64,000 nt of DNA from Chitinolyticbacter meiyuanensis (lineage in GTDB: Bacteria > Pseudomonadota > Gammaproteobacteria > Burkholderiales > Chitinibacteraceae): NCBI RefSeq assembly GCF_008033135.1, contig NZ_CP041335.1:593513-657512 (forward strand), written 5' to 3'. Every line of letters starts with the position of its first letter. Position 1 is the stretch's first letter. Positions 18,321 to 27,821 of this stretch are shown here, in pieces. The translations under genes and the position numbers were made by a program. The notes under the pieces are model-generated. The model saw only the letters and a program-made list of their open reading frames with translations. It did no database searches and had not been told where the DNA came from.

Positions 18321-19055
18321 ATGAGTGATCTGCAACCCCTGATGGTGCACTTGCTGGAACTGCGCAATCGCCTGCTACGCGGCGTGCTGGTGTTCCTGGC
18401 AGGTTTCTTTGTCTGCTTCTATTTCTCGCAGCAGCTGTACGACGTGCTGGTGGCGCCGCTGGCCACCGTGCTGCCGGGGCAGAAGCTGGTGTCGATCGGC
18501 ATCGCCTCGCCCTTTTTGCTGCAGGTGAAGATTGCTGCGATGGCCGCCTTCGTACTGACGTTGCCGCACACGCTGTACCAGGGCTGGGCCTTTGTCGCGC
18601 CGGGCCTCTATCAGCATGAGAAGCGGCTGGTGCTGCCGCTGGTGGTGTCGTCCACGCTGCTGTTCCTGCTCGGCATGGCCTTCGCCTACTTCTTCGTGTT
18701 CGGCACGGTGTTCCACTTCATCGCCACCGTGGTGCCGACCTCGATGCAATGGCTGCCGGATTCCGGCGAATACCTCGATTTCGTGCTCGGCATGTTCCTC
18801 GCCTTCGGTCTTACCTTCGAGGTACCGGTTGCGGTGGTGGTGCTGGTGCATCTGGGCATCGTCTCGGTAGCCAAGCTGCGCGAATGGCGACCCTACATCA
18901 TCGTCGGTGCCTTCGTCGTTGCGGCCGTGGTGACGCCGCCGGACGTAGTATCGCAGTGTCTGCTGGCGGTGCCGCTATGGCTGTTGTTCGAGCTAGGCTG
19001 CTTTGTTGCGCAATGGACTGGCCGGCGCGATACCGAGGCCGCGCCGTCGCGCTGA
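18321..19055 (+). CDS. tatC: Sec-independent translocase protein TatC
   Basis: 244 residues with six membrane segments. It is the main receptor for twin-arginine signal peptides in the inner membrane. HLLELRNRLLRGVLVF at the N-terminus, the FVAPGLYQHEKR loop near residue 92 and the FGLTFEVPV segment near residue 165 are family signatures, including the functional Glu. The periplasmic molybdoenzymes implied by the molybdenum cofactor genes nearby would be typical cargo. Confidence 0.96.
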   Translation: MSDLQPLMVHLLELRNRLLRGVLVFLAGFFVCFYFSQQLYDVLVAPLATVLPGQKLVSIGIASPFLLQVKIAAMAAFVLTLPHTLYQGWAFVAPGLYQHEKRLVLPLVVSSTLLFLLGMAFAYFFVFGTVFHFIATVVPTSMQWLPDSGEYLDFVLGMFLAFGLTFEVPVAVVVLVHLGIVSVAKLREWRPYIIVGAFVVAAVVTPPDVVSQCLLAVPLWLLFELGCFVAQWTGRRDTEAAPSR

Positions 19056-19134
19056 GGCTGGCCTTCAAGCGGTTACAAGCGCCGGCCTGACTTGGCGCTA
19101 CACTGCGCGCTTTGCCGATCACGGTTTGCCCGCC

Positions 19135-20880
19135 ATGCTGCGCGTGTTTCAGACCCTGCTGTTCCTGCTGGCCTCGGCCCCCTTGGTGGTGCCATTCCGC
19201 TGGGCGCCCAATCCCGTCTTCCCCTCCGAGCTGCTGGCATTCCTGCTGTGCGCCGCGCTGGTGCTGGCTGCACTGGCCCTGCCGCGTGCCCGCACACCGC
19301 TGCCGTGGTTGTCTTGGATGTGGCTCGGGCTGCTGACCGCACTCGGATTGCAGTTGTGGCTGTTGCAGCCACCATTCCTCGCAATGCACCTGATTGCGAT
19401 GAGCTATGTCGGCGTCGCTGCACTGGTGGGCGTGGCGCTGATGCGTGCGCGGGAGGCCTATGGCTGGGAGCGGCTGGTGACGGCACTGGCCTGGGGCCTG
19501 CTGGCAGGCGCGCTGGTCAACTCGGGTATTGGTGCGGGGCAGGCGTTCCAGAAGTTCACCAGCGGCGGCGCCACGGTGTTCGGTGCGATCGGACAGGCCA
19601 ATATGTACGGCCATTATCTGGCCTGGGGTTTGGGCGCGCTGGCCTGGCTGGTGGCGCAACGCCGCGCGCCGCGTGTGCTGTTCTGGGTACTGGCCCCGTG
19701 GTTGGCGCTGCTGCTGGCTTGGTGCGGCTCACGCTCGGTGCTGATGTATGCCGGTGCCTGGCTACTGCTGGGCGCGGCGATGGCCTGGCGCAGCCGACCC
19801 GACGACGTTCGCCGCTTCGGCCGCTATCTGCTGATTGCTGCGGGGTTGGTGGTGGTGGCGCAGTTCGTCGCCCCGCTGCTGGTCGATGTGATCAACGCCA
19901 TCGCCGGTGGCCGTGGTGGCAAGGCCAGCGCGCTGGAACGTATCTCGTCCAACGGCGGTCGCCGCCTCGTCGAGTGGCAGAAGGCGTGGCAGACCTTTGT
20001 CGATGCACCGTGGCTGGGTGCGGGCTGGTCGGCCTACCCGGCACATAGCGTGGCGCTGCAGGTGGAGCCGCGCTTTGCCCAGGCGCTGGAGAGCCGGCTG
20101 TTCACCCATAGTCACAGCGGGCCGCTGAACCTGCTGGCCGAGACCGGGCTTGCGGGCTCGCTGCCGGTGTTGGCCGGCCTGCTTGCCACTGCTGCTGGTG
20201 TCTGGCGCCGCCGCGACAGCGCGGTTGCTTGGTTCGGCGGCACGCTGGTGGTGGTATCGCTGCTACACAGCCTGGTGGAATACCCGCTGTGGTATGCGCA
20301 TTTCCTGCTGCCGTTTGCGGTGCTGATGTTCATCGCGTGGGACGGTGCGCCGCGCTGGCGGTTGCCGGACTGGAGCGTACGCACACTGTGCGTGGTCGGT
20401 GGCGCCTTCGCGCTGGCACTTGCCGCCGTCGGCTTGCAGACCTATCTGCTGATCTACCCGCTGGTGCAGCCGGCCAAGAATGCCGCGCTGAACGTGCAAC
20501 GCATCGCCCAGCTGGAAAAGCTGCGCAAGCATCCGCTGGTGGATTTCTATGCGACCTTTGCACTCTCGAACTACGTAGTGGCGAGCGAGGCGGACGTGGC
20601 ATGGAAACTGGCGGTATTGGATCCGCTCAATGCCGTGCGGCCCTATCCGGCGCAACTGGGCCGTGCTGCGGTGCTGCATGCGATGCAGGGGGACGTGGCA
20701 CTGGGCCGTACGCTGATGCGGCAGGCGGCGTTTGCCTATCCGGCGAGCCTGGCATGGTTCCGTAGTGAGCCGGCGAGGTTCCAGGATCGCTATCCGGCCA
20801 TGCGTGAGCTGGTGGCGGAGGTGGATGCGGCGGATGCCTACTTCACCCGGCTCAAGGCCGAGCGCGCCGCGCGTAAATGA
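19135..20880 (+). CDS. PglL-type O-oligosaccharyltransferase (Wzy/O-antigen ligase family)
   Basis: 581 residues with about 12 hydrophobic segments. The Wzy/ligase core lies around residues 190-420, with GQANMYGHYLAWGLGA, WCGSRSVLMY and the periplasmic loop containing FTHSHSGPLNLLAETG. The last 130 residues form a tail seen in PglL proteins. Such enzymes transfer lipid-linked glycan to serine residues of pilin or other periplasmic proteins; an O-antigen ligase role is the main alternative. The start was set at ATG 19135, 79 bases after tatC. Its 3' end overlaps the convergent tlyA-like gene by 29 bases. Confidence 0.85.
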   Translation: MLRVFQTLLFLLASAPLVVPFRWAPNPVFPSELLAFLLCAALVLAALALPRARTPLPWLSWMWLGLLTALGLQLWLLQPPFLAMHLIAMSYVGVAALVGVALMRAREAYGWERLVTALAWGLLAGALVNSGIGAGQAFQKFTSGGATVFGAIGQANMYGHYLAWGLGALAWLVAQRRAPRVLFWVLAPWLALLLAWCGSRSVLMYAGAWLLLGAAMAWRSRPDDVRRFGRYLLIAAGLVVVAQFVAPLLVDVINAIAGGRGGKASALERISSNGGRRLVEWQKAWQTFVDAPWLGAGWSAYPAHSVALQVEPRFAQALESRLFTHSHSGPLNLLAETGLAGSLPVLAGLLATAAGVWRRRDSAVAWFGGTLVVVSLLHSLVEYPLWYAHFLLPFAVLMFIAWDGAPRWRLPDWSVRTLCVVGGAFALALAAVGLQTYLLIYPLVQPAKNAALNVQRIAQLEKLRKHPLVDFYATFALSNYVVASEADVAWKLAVLDPLNAVRPYPAQLGRAAVLHAMQGDVALGRTLMRQAAFAYPASLAWFRSEPARFQDRYPAMRELVAEVDAADAYFTRLKAERAARK

Positions 20881-21601
20881 AGAATTCGCGGTTGCCGTCG
20901 CCGCCGGCGATGGCGCTGTCGTAGTAGCCGAGCACGGTGAATCCTGCGGCTTCGGCCGCAGCGCGGATCCGAGTCTCGACTTCGGGGTAGAGACTGACGT
21001 CGCGCACGATGCCGCCGCGCGCCAACCCTTGCGGGCCCACCTCGAATTGCGGCTTTACCAGGAACAACAATCGCCCATCCTCCTGCAACAGCGTGGCGAG
21101 CGCGGGCAGGATCAGCGTCAGCGAGATGAACGAGACATCGCCGACGATGAGGTCGATCTCGCCATCAACGTGAGTGGCGATATCGTCACGGGTGACATGA
21201 CGCGCATTCACGCCTTCCAGCGTGGCCACCCGCGCATCGTTCGCCAGCCGCGGGTGTAGCTGGTCGTGGCCCACCTCCAGGCCAAGCACGCGGCGCGCGC
21301 CGGCCTGCAGCGCGCAATCGGTGAAGCCACCCGTGCTCTGGCCGACATCCAGCACCTGCAATCCGGTCACGTTGAGTCCAGCAGCCTGCAACGCGCCGGC
21401 CAGCTTGAGCCCGCCACGTGATACATAGCGATCGGCCTCGTCCGGCGCGATGGCGATGACCGCGTCGTGGTCGAGCTTTTGGCTGACCTTGTCGACCACC
21501 TTGCCATCGGCGCTGACGCGGCGGGCGGCGATCATGTGCTGGGCTGCGGTGCGCGATGGCGCAAGGCCCAGCTCGACCAGCAATACATCGGCGCGCGGCA
21601 T
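20852..21601 (-). CDS. tlyA: TlyA family rRNA 2'-O-methyltransferase
   Basis: 249 residues. An N-terminal S4 RNA-binding domain ([21 protein letters not shown] onward) is joined to an FtsJ/Rossmann methyltransferase domain with LDVGQSTGGFTD as the SAM-binding loop, near residue 85, and VGDVSFISLT and FLVKPQFEVG later. TlyA methylates ribose in 16S and/or 23S rRNA. The start at ATG 21601 overlaps the stop of rluF by one base (TGATG), and it is the last gene of the long minus-strand series from moaA. The stop lies inside the 3' end of the pglL-like gene. Confidence 0.9.
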   Translation of the reverse strand: MPRADVLLVELGLAPSRTAAQHMIAARRVSADGKVVDKVSQKLDHDAVIAIAPDEADRYVSRGGLKLAGALQAAGLNVTGLQVLDVGQSTGGFTDCALQAGARRVLGLEVGHDQLHPRLANDARVATLEGVNARHVTRDDIATHVDGEIDLIVGDVSFISLTLILPALATLLQEDGRLLFLVKPQFEVGPQGLARGGIVRDVSLYPEVETRIRAAAEAAGFTVLGYYDSAIAGGDGNREFFIYARRARP

Positions 21602-22335
21602 CAGAAGCGCTCGTCGGCCCGCAAATAGCGCCACTTGCCCTGCGGCAGATCACCCAGCGTGATGCGGCCGATGCGGATGCGCTTGAGGCCGACCACGCGC
21701 AAGCCCACCAGCTCGCACATGCGGCGGATCTGCCGCTTTTTGCCCTCATTCAGGATGAAGCGCAGCTGGTCCTCGTTCTGCCAGCTCACCTTGGCGGGCT
21801 TCAATGCCTCGCCGTCCAGCGACAGACCGTGGTTCAGCCGCTGCAAGCCCTCGGCCGAGAGCCGGCCGGTCACGCGCACCAGATATTCCTTGTCGACGGG
21901 TGAGTTCTCGCCGATCAGTGTCTTGGCGACGCGGCCGTCCTGCGTCAGCACCAACAGGCCCACCGAATCGATATCCAGCCGGCCTGCAGGCGCCAGCCCC
22001 TTGAGGTGATCGCGCTCGAAACGGATGCCGCTGTTGTCACCGGCCCAATGGTGCTCGGGGCGGACCAGCACGCTGGCGGGTTCGTAGCCTTTCTCGGCCT
22101 GGCCCGAGACATAGCCGACCGGCTTGTTGATGAGAATGGTCACGCGCTGCGCCTGTGCAGCCTGGGCCTGGCGCTGCAGCTCGATCTTCTGCTCGGGCAA
22201 TACTTTGCTGCCCAGCACGTCGACGACCACGCCATCGACCCGGACCCAGCCGCGTTCGATGTACTCGTCGGCCTCGCGCCGCGAGCACAGCCCCAGCTCG
22301 GCCATGCGTTTGGAAAGTCGGATCGGTTCGGTCAT
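21601..22335 (-). CDS. rluF: 23S rRNA pseudouridine synthase RluF-like (RsuA family)
   Basis: 244 residues. The S4 domain covers residues 4-50 and the catalytic domain the rest. The catalytic aspartate is Asp121 in [13 protein letters not shown], and the [10 protein letters not shown] segment near 200 is intact. RsuA-family enzymes isomerise a uridine in rRNA; the sequence looks most like RluF, which acts on 23S rRNA, though RluB and RsuA are close relatives. A paralogue lacking the catalytic motif lies at 57446-58165. Confidence 0.88.
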   Translation of the reverse strand: MTEPIRLSKRMAELGLCSRREADEYIERGWVRVDGVVVDVLGSKVLPEQKIELQRQAQAAQAQRVTILINKPVGYVSGQAEKGYEPASVLVRPEHHWAGDNSGIRFERDHLKGLAPAGRLDIDSVGLLVLTQDGRVAKTLIGENSPVDKEYLVRVTGRLSAEGLQRLNHGLSLDGEALKPAKVSWQNEDQLRFILNEGKKRQIRRMCELVGLRVVGLKRIRIGRITLGDLPQGKWRYLRADERF

Positions 22336-22385
22336 GGCGGTGTTCGTGGCAAAACGGTGATTTTACGCCAGCGCCCGCCGTGCGG

Positions 22386-23459
22386 TCATGCGGCCTGCCA
22401 GCTGCCGGACTTGCCGCCATGCTTTTCCAGGAGGCGCACGTCGGTGATGGTCATGCCGCGATCAACCGCCTTGCACATGTCGTAGACGGTGAGCAGCGCG
22501 ACATTCACCGCCATCAGCGCCTCCATCTCCACACCGGTGCGGCCCACCGTCTCGGCGCTCACCGTGCATTGCACGCTGCTGCCGGCAAGATCGAGTGCGA
22601 AATCGACGGTGACGCGGGTCAGCGGGATCGGATGGCACAGCGGGATCAGGTCCGCGGCCTTCTTGGCGGCCATGATGGCGGCGATGCGGGCGATGCCGAG
22701 TACGTCCCCCTTCTTGTGGCCACCGCTGGCGATCAGCTCCAGCGTGGTGGGCAGCATGCGGATATGGCCGCTGGCGACGGCGATGCGCGCGGTTTCCGCC
22801 TTGGCGCCGACATCGACCATATGTGCCTGGCCGTTGGCATCGAAATGGGTCAGCGTCGCCGCGTTGCCGACGCGTTCATGGCAGGCCGCCAGCTCTTCGG
22901 GCGTGTTCACATTGGCGAAGGCGGTATCGGGGAATTCCACGTAAGCGGGCTTGAGCGTGGCAATCCAGTCCGCCACCTTGAGTTCCTTGCAGTTGAGACG
23001 CTCGGTCAGCGACAGCAGCACGCCACGCCGCAGTAGGCAGGTGGTCGGATGCAGCCGGCCATTCTCGCTTTGTGCCACGGCGACGGGGGCGTCACCGATG
23101 CCGTCGAGCAGGCGCTGCAGCAGGTCGCCGGGCAGGAACGGCACATCGCATGGCACCACCAGCATCAGTTCGGCCGGCGAGGCGAGCAGTGCGGCATGGA
23201 TGCCGGCCAGCGGACCGGGGTAGCCGTCGTGCACGTCGTGCAGCACCGGGTGGCCGAAGCGGGCGTATTCGGCCAGGTGGCGGTTGGCGGAGATCAGGAT
23301 CTGGTCCGGCCGCGGCTGCTGCTGCAACAGTGCGTCGATGGACCAGGCCACCAGCGGCCGGCCGGCGAGCTCGACCAGCCCCTTGTCCTGACCGCCCATG
23401 CGCAGGCCCTGTCCGCCCGCGAGGATGACTGCATCGATCTTGCGCACTACTCGCTCCAT
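22386..23459 (-). CDS. MobA-MoaC fusion: molybdenum cofactor guanylyltransferase plus cyclic pyranopterin monophosphate synthase
   Basis: 357 residues in one uninterrupted frame. Residues 8-195 are MobA, with the nucleotide loop [15 protein letters not shown] (13-27), [13 protein letters not shown] (75-87) and PCDVPFLP (103-110). It attaches GMP to the molybdenum cofactor. Residues 202-357 are MoaC, beginning [16 protein letters not shown] and containing [11 protein letters not shown] and [19 protein letters not shown] with the catalytic Lys and Asp region. It converts the MoaA product to cyclic pyranopterin monophosphate. No internal start with a ribosome site is seen at the joint, so a true fusion is likely. 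These are early and late steps, not successive ones. It overlaps moaE by 13 bases. Confidence 0.92.
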   Translation of the reverse strand: MERVVRKIDAVILAGGQGLRMGGQDKGLVELAGRPLVAWSIDALLQQQPRPDQILISANRHLAEYARFGHPVLHDVHDGYPGPLAGIHAALLASPAELMLVVPCDVPFLPGDLLQRLLDGIGDAPVAVAQSENGRLHPTTCLLRRGVLLSLTERLNCKELKVADWIATLKPAYVEFPDTAFANVNTPEELAACHERVGNAATLTHFDANGQAHMVDVGAKAETARIAVASGHIRMLPTTLELIASGGHKKGDVLGIARIAAIMAAKKAADLIPLCHPIPLTRVTVDFALDLAGSSVQCTVSAETVGRTGVEMEALMAVNVALLTVYDMCKAVDRGMTITDVRLLEKHGGKSGSWQAA

Positions 23460-23899
23460 CTGTTCTTGTCGGCCTCGTCACTGGCCTTGGCCTCGACCCA
23501 GCACCGCCCGGCCGCGCTGTGCTCCAGCTTCCAGAACGGCGCTTCGGTCTTCAGGTAGTCCATGATAAAGGCGTTTGCCTCATACGCCGCCCTGCGGTGC
23601 CCGCTGGCTGTCAGCACCAGCACGATCTCGTCCGCTGCGGCGAGTTCGCCCACCCGGTGGATCACTGTCACCGCCGTCAGCGGCCAGCGCGCTTCTGCCT
23701 GGGCCACGATCGCCGCCAGCGTCTTCTCGGTCATGCCGGGGTAGTGTTCCAGCGTCAGCCGGGAATCGAGGCCGAAGTCGCGCACCCGGCCGACGAAGGC
23801 GACCACGGCGCCGCTGTCTACATCGTTCGCTGTCAGCGCTGCGTATTCGTGGCCCAGGTCGAACCGCTCGGGGCCGACCACGATGCGCACCCGGTTCAT
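23447..23899 (-). CDS. moaE: Molybdopterin synthase catalytic subunit
   Basis: 150 residues. With MoaD it inserts sulfur into cyclic pyranopterin to form molybdopterin. Family segments are [22 protein letters not shown], the [17 protein letters not shown] strand, [11 protein letters not shown] and [11 protein letters not shown], which carries the active-site Lys. Its start overlaps the moaD stop by 4 bases, and its end overlaps the mobA-moaC start. Confidence 0.95.
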   Translation of the reverse strand: MNRVRIVVGPERFDLGHEYAALTANDVDSGAVVAFVGRVRDFGLDSRLTLEHYPGMTEKTLAAIVAQAEARWPLTAVTVIHRVGELAAADEIVLVLTASGHRRAAYEANAFIMDYLKTEAPFWKLEHSAAGRCWVEAKASDEADKNRWSE

Positions 23900-24150
23900 C
23901 CGCCGGTCACCGGCGGGAACAGCGCCACTTCGGCGCCATCGGGCAGCGGGTCGCCCTGCTGCGCCATTTCCTGGTTGATGGCAAGGCGGAACAGCCGTTG
24001 CCCGGCCAGCTCCTCGGCCCAGGCGCCGCCGCGCGCGGCCAGTTCGGCCACCAGCGCCGCCGCGGTGGCGGCTTCGGTGCTCACCGTTTCGCCGCTGCAG
24101 CCGAAGGCTTCGCGCAGGCGGGCAAAGTAGACGAGGTGCAAGGTCTTCAT
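23896..24150 (-). CDS. moaD: Molybdopterin synthase sulfur carrier subunit
   Basis: 84 residues with a ubiquitin-like fold ending in Gly-Gly, the thiocarboxylate site loaded by MoeB-type enzymes. The N-terminal LVYFARLREAFG segment is typical. ATG at 24150 is preferred over an in-frame GTG two codons earlier, because GAGG sits upstream of it at normal spacing. It starts 7 bases after the moeA stop. Confidence 0.93.
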   Translation of the reverse strand: MKTLHLVYFARLREAFGCSGETVSTEAATAAALVAELAARGGAWAEELAGQRLFRLAINQEMAQQGDPLPDGAEVALFPPVTGG

Positions 24151-24157
24151 CTCCACC

Positions 24158-25345
24158 TCATTGCGTCAGCAGCGCCAGCGGCAGGATGCGCACCGGGTCG
24201 CCTTCCTCGATGCACTGGCCTTCCGGTACGATGGCCAGCGCTTCGGCCCAGGCCACCGAGGTGAGCACGCCAGAGCTCTGGTTGGCATAGGGCACGGCGT
24301 GGCCATGCTCCAGCCGCACCCGCAGGTATTCGCGTCGGTCGCCGGCACGGCGCCGCTCGAACCGCGCTGGCAGCCACAGATGCGGCAGCGTCTCGCTCAC
24401 GCCGAGCCGCGCCAGCAGGAACGGGCGCACCAGCAGCACGAAGGTAACGAAGGTGGAGACCGGATTGCCTGGCAGGCCGATGAAGTCGGCCTCGCCGACC
24501 CGGCCGAAGGCGAACGGCTTGCCGGGCTTGATGGCGATCTTCCACATCGCCAGCCAGGCGTTGGTTTCCAGCGCCGCACGCACGTGGTCTTCCTCGCCGA
24601 CCGACACGCCACCGGTGCTCAGCACCACATCATGGTCTGCGGCGGCTTCGCGCAGGATACGCGTGGTCAAGGCCAGCTCATCGGCGACGATGCCATAGTC
24701 GGTCACCACACAGCCCAGCGCCTGCAGCAGTTGCACCAGCTGGTAGCGATTTGAGTTGTAGATCTGCCCCGGCCCCAGCGGCTGGCCCGGCTCGACCAGT
24801 TCATCGCCGGTGCACAGCAGTGCCACTCGCAACGGCCGCAGCACCTCCACCTCGGCCAGGCCCACCGCGGCGATCAGGCCGCGTTCGGCCGCCGACAGCC
24901 GCCGCCCGGCCGCGACCACGATGCCGCCGGCCGCCACATCCTCGCCGGCACGGCGGATGTGCTGGCCATGGCGCAATGGGCTGCTGACCTGGACCTGGTC
25001 GCCCAGCAGCGTGCAATCCTCCTGCATCGCCACCGCATTGGCCCCTGGTGGGATCGGTGCGCCGGTGAAGATGCGCGCCGCCTCGCCAGGCTGCAGGGCC
25101 TGGCCGACAGCGCCGGCGGCGATACGCTGGGTGACGATGTACTGCGCCGGCGGCGCAGCGAAATCCGGCACATGCAGCGCATAGCCATCCATCGCACTGT
25201 TGTCGAAACCGGGCACCGCCAGTGGCGAGATCAGATCGTGCGCCAGCACCCGGCCCAGCGCCTGCGTCAGCGGCAGGCGTTCGGTTTCAGTGATGCGGCG
25301 GGCGGCGGCGGTCAGTTGTTCCAGGGCGTGTTCGACGGTCAGCAT
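24158..25345 (-). CDS. moeA: Molybdopterin molybdenumtransferase
   Basis: 395 residues. It inserts molybdate into adenylated molybdopterin. The [12 protein letters not shown] segment near residue 45, the [11 protein letters not shown] loop, [21 protein letters not shown] and [13 protein letters not shown] segments are all as expected. mogA/moaB, which adenylates the pterin, is not present in the window. The gene overlaps mobB by 7 bases. Confidence 0.96.
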   Translation of the reverse strand: MLTVEHALEQLTAAARRITETERLPLTQALGRVLAHDLISPLAVPGFDNSAMDGYALHVPDFAAPPAQYIVTQRIAAGAVGQALQPGEAARIFTGAPIPPGANAVAMQEDCTLLGDQVQVSSPLRHGQHIRRAGEDVAAGGIVVAAGRRLSAAERGLIAAVGLAEVEVLRPLRVALLCTGDELVEPGQPLGPGQIYNSNRYQLVQLLQALGCVVTDYGIVADELALTTRILREAAADHDVVLSTGGVSVGEEDHVRAALETNAWLAMWKIAIKPGKPFAFGRVGEADFIGLPGNPVSTFVTFVLLVRPFLLARLGVSETLPHLWLPARFERRRAGDRREYLRVRLEHGHAVPYANQSSGVLTSVAWAEALAIVPEGQCIEEGDPVRILPLALLTQ

Positions 25346-25842
25346 GGGGCAGCGTGCAGCAGAATGAAATCGGCAAGGGCCGCAATTTCGGTCAAGCCGA
25401 AACGCGGCAGCGTGGTGGCGACGGCATCGTCGCTGGCAATCGCGACGATGGAGCCGTCATCCGGCCAGAGCATAGGCTGGCCCACCGCGGCACGCCATAC
25501 CTCGAGCTTCGGGCACTTGGCATGCTTGTAGCTCTCGACCAGCGTCAGCTCGGCCGGCGCCAGGCGCGCCAGTATTTCGGCCAGTGATGGTTCGGATTCG
25601 GCGCGTAGCTCGTGGACGATGGCGTAGCGGTACGGCGACACGACGGCCACCTCACCCGCCCCGGCCGCGCGCAGCCGGGCGCTGTCCTTATGCGGCGGCT
25701 CCAGCGGGATATCGTGGTGCGAATGCTTGATGGCGTTGACCACGATACCGCGGCGGGCGTACTCGGCTATCAGCGCTTCGAGCAGCGTGGTCTTGCCGGC
25801 GCCGGACCAACCGGCGAGGCCGAAGGCGCGCGGACTCAACAT
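25339..25842 (-). CDS. mobB: Molybdopterin-guanine dinucleotide biosynthesis adaptor MobB
   Basis: 167 residues. A P-loop GTPase with Walker A GWSGAGKT (residues 11-18) and the NAIKHSHHD segment typical of MobB. It supports MobA in making the guanine dinucleotide form of the cofactor used by DMSO reductase-family enzymes. Its presence suggests such enzymes are in this genome. It lies 26 bases after moaA. Confidence 0.94.
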   Translation of the reverse strand: MLSPRAFGLAGWSGAGKTTLLEALIAEYARRGIVVNAIKHSHHDIPLEPPHKDSARLRAAGAGEVAVVSPYRYAIVHELRAESEPSLAEILARLAPAELTLVESYKHAKCPKLEVWRAAVGQPMLWPDDGSIVAIASDDAVATTLPRFGLTEIAALADFILLHAAPC

Positions 25843-25868
25843 CCACGCCGGAAAAGGAAATGCATGGT

Positions 25869-26873
25869 TCAGCCTCCCGTCTGCGACATGAAGCGCATGA
25901 TCTTCGTCGGCTGCTCGGTGAACTCGTGCCGCTCGGGCTTGAGATCGATCGCATGGCGGATCGCTGCCTCAAGCTCGGCATCGGTCGCGCCGCCGCGCAG
26001 CAAGGGCCGGAACTCGAACTTGGCTTCCTGGCCCAGGCACAGGTAGAGCGTGCCATCGACGGCGAGTCGTACCCGGTTGCAGCTGGCACAGAAGTGCTGC
26101 GAGATCGGGGTGATGAAGCCGATGCGGCCAGCACCGTCAACGGTACGCCAGTAGCGTGCCGGGCCACCACCCAGCTCCAGCGCCTCGGGCAGCAGCCCGA
26201 ACTGCGCGACCAGCGTGTCGCGCACCGGGCCGAGATCCAGGTATTGCGCGTTGCGGCCGGTGTCGCCCATCGGCATGGTCTCGATCAGCCGCAGGATGAA
26301 GCCGTGCTCGAAACAGAACTCGGCCATGCGGGCGATCTCGTGCTCGTTCACGCCGCGCATTGCCACCATGTTGAGCTTGATCGGCGCCAGCCCCGCCGCC
26401 TTGGCGGCCATCAGCCCGTCCATGGTCTGAGCGTAGGCATCGCGGCCGGTGATGTGCTCGAAACAGCCACGATCGAGGGTATCGAGGCTGACATTGATGC
26501 GATCGACGCCAGCGGCCTTCAGCGCCTCTGCGTGGCGGGCCAACTGAGTGGCATTGGTCGACAGCGACAGGTCGGCAAGGCCCAGCGCCTTGAGTCGGCC
26601 GGCGAGCTGCGGCAGATCGCGCCGCAGCAGCGGTTCGCCGCCGGTGAGCCGCACCCGGGCCACGCCCAGGCGGGCGAATGCACCGATCAGCCGTTCCAGC
26701 TCAACAAAGCTGAGCCAGTGTGCCGGCTCCTCGAAGCTGGTGTGGCCCTTGGGCAGGCAGTAGCTGCAGCGCAGGTCGCAGCGGTCGGTGACCGAGACGC
26801 GCAGATACCTGATCTGGCGGCCGTAGCGGTCGATCAAGGCAGGGGAGGCGGAAGGATGGGCGAGAGCGTGCAC
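25869..26873 (-). CDS. moaA: GTP 3',8-cyclase MoaA
   Basis: 334 residues. A radical SAM enzyme that starts molybdenum cofactor synthesis from GTP. The N-terminal cluster motif CDLRCSYC (CxxxCxxC) and the C-terminal second cluster, [10 protein letters not shown] plus the later Cys in LYLCLG, are complete. The end Gly-Gly, important for activity in the family, is present. It is the promoter-proximal gene of the moaA-mobB-moeA-moaD-moaE-mobA/moaC series. The upstream gap to ribA is only 121 bases and shows no molybdenum cofactor riboswitch that I can recognise. Confidence 0.96.
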   Translation of the reverse strand: MHALAHPSASPALIDRYGRQIRYLRVSVTDRCDLRCSYCLPKGHTSFEEPAHWLSFVELERLIGAFARLGVARVRLTGGEPLLRRDLPQLAGRLKALGLADLSLSTNATQLARHAEALKAAGVDRINVSLDTLDRGCFEHITGRDAYAQTMDGLMAAKAAGLAPIKLNMVAMRGVNEHEIARMAEFCFEHGFILRLIETMPMGDTGRNAQYLDLGPVRDTLVAQFGLLPEALELGGGPARYWRTVDGAGRIGFITPISQHFCASCNRVRLAVDGTLYLCLGQEAKFEFRPLLRGGATDAELEAAIRHAIDLKPERHEFTEQPTKIMRFMSQTGG

Positions 26874-26913
26874 GGCGAAAGCGGCGAATCCGGGTCAGAC
26901 CGGTAACGACAGC

Positions 26914-26931
26914 GTATGCGCAGCAGCATAC
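26914..26931. other. Short inverted repeat between ribA and moaA
   Basis: GTATGC at 26914-26919 is complementary to GCATAC at 26926-26931, with a 6-base loop. There is no T-run. It might be a weak terminator for ribA or an operator before moaA. Confidence 0.25.
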
Positions 26932-26994
26932 ACCGTGGCATCGGGTAAGGGCCTTAGCGCAGCATCGCGCCGATGCGCGTGGACTGTTGCCGGA

Positions 26995-27681
26995 TCAGGG
27001 CTTTTCCAGCCGCAGCAGGTGGCCCAGCTTGCTGCGCTTGGTTTCCAGGTACACGCGGTTCTCGCGGTTGGCGGCGATCTCGTGCGCTTCGCGCCGGGCG
27101 ACTGCGATACCGGCCGCTTCCAATGCAGCAAGCTTGCGCGGATTGTTGCTCATCAAGCGCACGGTGCATACGCCCAAGTCACGCAGGATGGCGGCGGCGG
27201 CTTCATAGCTGCGCGCGTCGATCGGCAGGCCCTGCGCGGCGTTGGCCTCGACGGTGTCGAGCCCATCGTCCTGCAGCGCATAGGCGCGAATCTTGTGGGT
27301 GATGCCGATGCCGCGCCCTTCCTGGCCACGCAGGTAGAGCAGTACGCCGCGGCCTTCGCGCTCGATCCGCGCCAGTGCCAGCTCCAATTGCTCGCCGCAG
27401 TCGCAGCGCAAGGAGCCGAACACGTCGCCGGTCAGGCATTCGGAATGCAGCCGTACCAATACCGGCAGATCGCCCGAAACGTCGCCCTTGACCAGCGCCA
27501 CATGCTCGACGCCATCGAGGCGGGCGCGGTACACGTGGGAGATGAATTCGCCATGGCGCGTGGGCAGGCGGGCAGAGGCCACCTTGTCGGCGAGCAGCTC
27601 ACCGTCGCTGGCGCACAGCACCCCGTGGCCGGCAGCGGCAAGGCGTTGGTCGTCGGTGAGGGTGTCGGTGGGGTGGGACAT
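26995..27681 (-). CDS. ribA: GTP cyclohydrolase II
   Basis: 228 residues, a stand-alone RibA without the RibB domain. It opens GTP to start riboflavin synthesis. The zinc site Cys residues are in [17 protein letters not shown], and the [12 protein letters not shown] loop near 125 is characteristic. The C-terminal [14 protein letters not shown] segment is intact. The start at ATG 27681 has AGG seven bases upstream and gives a normal-length protein. An FMN riboswitch is not apparent in the 140 bases before it. Confidence 0.95.
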   Translation of the reverse strand: MSHPTDTLTDDQRLAAAGHGVLCASDGELLADKVASARLPTRHGEFISHVYRARLDGVEHVALVKGDVSGDLPVLVRLHSECLTGDVFGSLRCDCGEQLELALARIEREGRGVLLYLRGQEGRGIGITHKIRAYALQDDGLDTVEANAAQGLPIDARSYEAAAAILRDLGVCTVRLMSNNPRKLAALEAAGIAVARREAHEIAANRENRVYLETKRSKLGHLLRLEKP

Positions 27682-27821
27682 GGCAGGCCTGGAGGTTATG
27701 CAACAACACATGGTTGCGCCCGGCCGCTTCTTCAAGCGGCATGCCGAAAACGGACAGCGCAACCCCAAAGCGTACGCCGTCGATTCTGCCTTGTTAGTTC
27801 AAATTAGTCTAAAAAATATAA

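Noticed and set aside
26874..26994. Molybdenum cofactor riboswitch before moaA
   Set aside because: The gap is too short and lacks recognisable structure beyond a small 6-base hairpin.
27682..27821. FMN riboswitch upstream of ribA
   Set aside because: The conserved AGGGGUG-type and related elements of the FMN riboswitch are not visible in this short gap.
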